DNA of 64,000 bases. It comes from CAVQFD01 sp963724695. Its GTDB lineage: Bacteria; Acidobacteriota; Vicinamibacteria; Vicinamibacterales; CAVVIG01. A program made the translations under genes and the position numbers. This document shows positions 63,239 through 64,000 of the stretch, in pieces. The first letter of the stretch is position 1; every line of letters starts with the position of its first letter. The stretch spans positions 186,001 to 250,000 of the forward strand of contig CAVRVW010000007.1 in NCBI GenBank assembly GCA_963724695.1, read 5' to 3'. Below the pieces are notes generated by a model. The model saw only the letters and a program-made list of their open reading frames with translations, was not told the DNA's origin and did no database searches.

Positions 63239-64000
63239 CTCCAGGATGAGCGCGCGAGCGCGTCCTGCCAGGTCGGCATGGCGACCCCAGCCGCCGCGAG
63301 CTTCGCGTTCGACAGCGCGCAGTAGCGCGGGCCGCGGCGCCCGCAGCTTCACGTCGGCGACCGACACGACCTCGAACCGCGGCTCGACGCCCAGCAGCCG
63401 CGCGGCCTCGCGGGCAAGCTCGAGCCAGGTGCAGCGTGCCCCGGTTCACGCAGTGGTACAGACCCGGGCAGCCGCGGCGCTCGAGGAGCGTCCGCGTGGC
63501 CCGGGCGGCGTCGAACACGTAGGTCGGCGACACGGTCCGGTCGTCGAAGACCTGCCGGGCGGCCCGCCTGCAGGCCCATGACGATCCCGGCCACGCTGCC
63601 CTTCGGCGGGCGCGCATCCGGCGCGCGCGCCGAACAGGCTCTCGACGCGCAGCACGTACGACTGCGGCGCGTCCGCGGCGAACCATTCGCCGAGCATCTT
63701 CGACGCGGCATACACGCTCCGCGGATTCGGCCGGTCGTCTTCGGTGTACGGCCGGTCGGCCGTCGCCGTCGAAGACGAAGTCGCTGCTGTAGTGCACGAG
63801 CGTCGCGCCTGCGGCCTCGCGGCCCGCGCCAGGTTGCGGACGGCAAAGGCGTTGACCTGGAGGGCCTCGACCGGATGATCCTCGGCCGCGTCGACGGCGT
63901 TGTAGCCGGCGCAGTTGACGATGACGTCGGGGCGCACCCGGCCGACCTCGGCCCGCACCGCCCGGGATCGGTCACGTCGAGCCGCGACGGTCGAACGGCA
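63208..64000 (-). CDS. RmlD-type dTDP-4-dehydrorhamnose reductase (5' end outside window; frameshifted)
   Basis: Fragments in three frames read AVRAEVGRVRPDVIVNCAGYNAVDAAEDHPVEALQVNAFAVRNLARAA, LVHYSSDFVFDGDG, RPYTEDDRPNPRSVYAASKMLGEWFA (Y-x-x-x-K), YVLRVESLFGAR, SVAGIVMGLQAGRQVFDDRTVSPTYVFDAARATRTLL, YHCVNRGTLHLA, and finally CALSNAKLAAAGVAMPTWQDALAR before TAG 63208-63210. This is the full RmlD order apart from the NAD-binding N-terminus, which lies beyond base 64000. It reduces the 4-keto sugar to dTDP-L-rhamnose. Breaks are frequent and of the same kind as elsewhere in the dense error zone. The last codons enter the palindromic repeat. Confidence 0.8.

Noticed and set aside
1..64000. tRNA, rRNA, integrase, transposase or phage genes
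   Set aside because: None was recognised on either strand, so the repeat-protein block shows no direct sign of being a mobile island.

Overview
The window is high-GC bacterial chromosome. A canonical thiamin gene pair, lipopolysaccharide/exopolysaccharide genes, and many secreted proteins carrying 45-residue DYDGDG-type (FG-GAP/VCBS-like) repeats together resemble soil Acidobacteriota, perhaps class Vicinamibacteria. That placement is an inference from gene style; no rRNA or marker gene is present to confirm it.

Layout. 1-1191: tail of an unidentified protein, then thiS-thiG. 1312-8787: envelope polysaccharide genes (a WecA/MraY-like phosphoglycosyl transferase fused to a second domain, a family 2 glycosyltransferase, an ABC-2 exporter permease and ATPase, an FkbM methyltransferase), with one secreted repeat protein between them. 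8810-39697: about 31 kb almost wholly given to secreted proteins. Twelve genes in the window (one at 4409-5534 and eleven here) end in the same C-terminal cassette of exactly six 45-residue repeats, each joined to a different N-terminal part: fibronectin III, Ig-like, subtilase-like protease, GloVer repeats, M64 protease, M12-type protease with BACON, two beta-helix proteins, an HETGH metalloprotease, and two 12-repeat NHL proteins. 39699-64000: a second, larger polysaccharide region with multi-domain glycosyltransferases, methyltransferases, dTDP-rhamnose-type genes (rfbC, reductases), GDP-fucose genes (gmd, fcl), an O-antigen polymerase/ligase-like membrane protein, an FAD oxidoreductase and a terminal rmlD.

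How the parts may work together. The flanking genes would make, modify, polymerise and export a surface polysaccharide containing deoxysugars such as fucose and rhamnose. The block between them would secrete proteases and beta-rich adhesin-like or scaffold proteins sharing one C-terminal module. It is plausible, but only inferred, that the shared module serves as a common sorting, anchoring or calcium-dependent binding tag, perhaps for the polysaccharide made next door.

Data quality matters here. Many genes are frameshifted as given. Wherever I could work out the intended reading, the defect was a gain of one or two bases, nearly always C or G. Errors are dense at 40.4-45.5 kb and 61.3-64 kb and almost absent at 32.7-39.7 kb and 47-61 kb. 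I therefore treat most broken genes as intact genes with residual sequencing insertions rather than as decayed pseudogenes.
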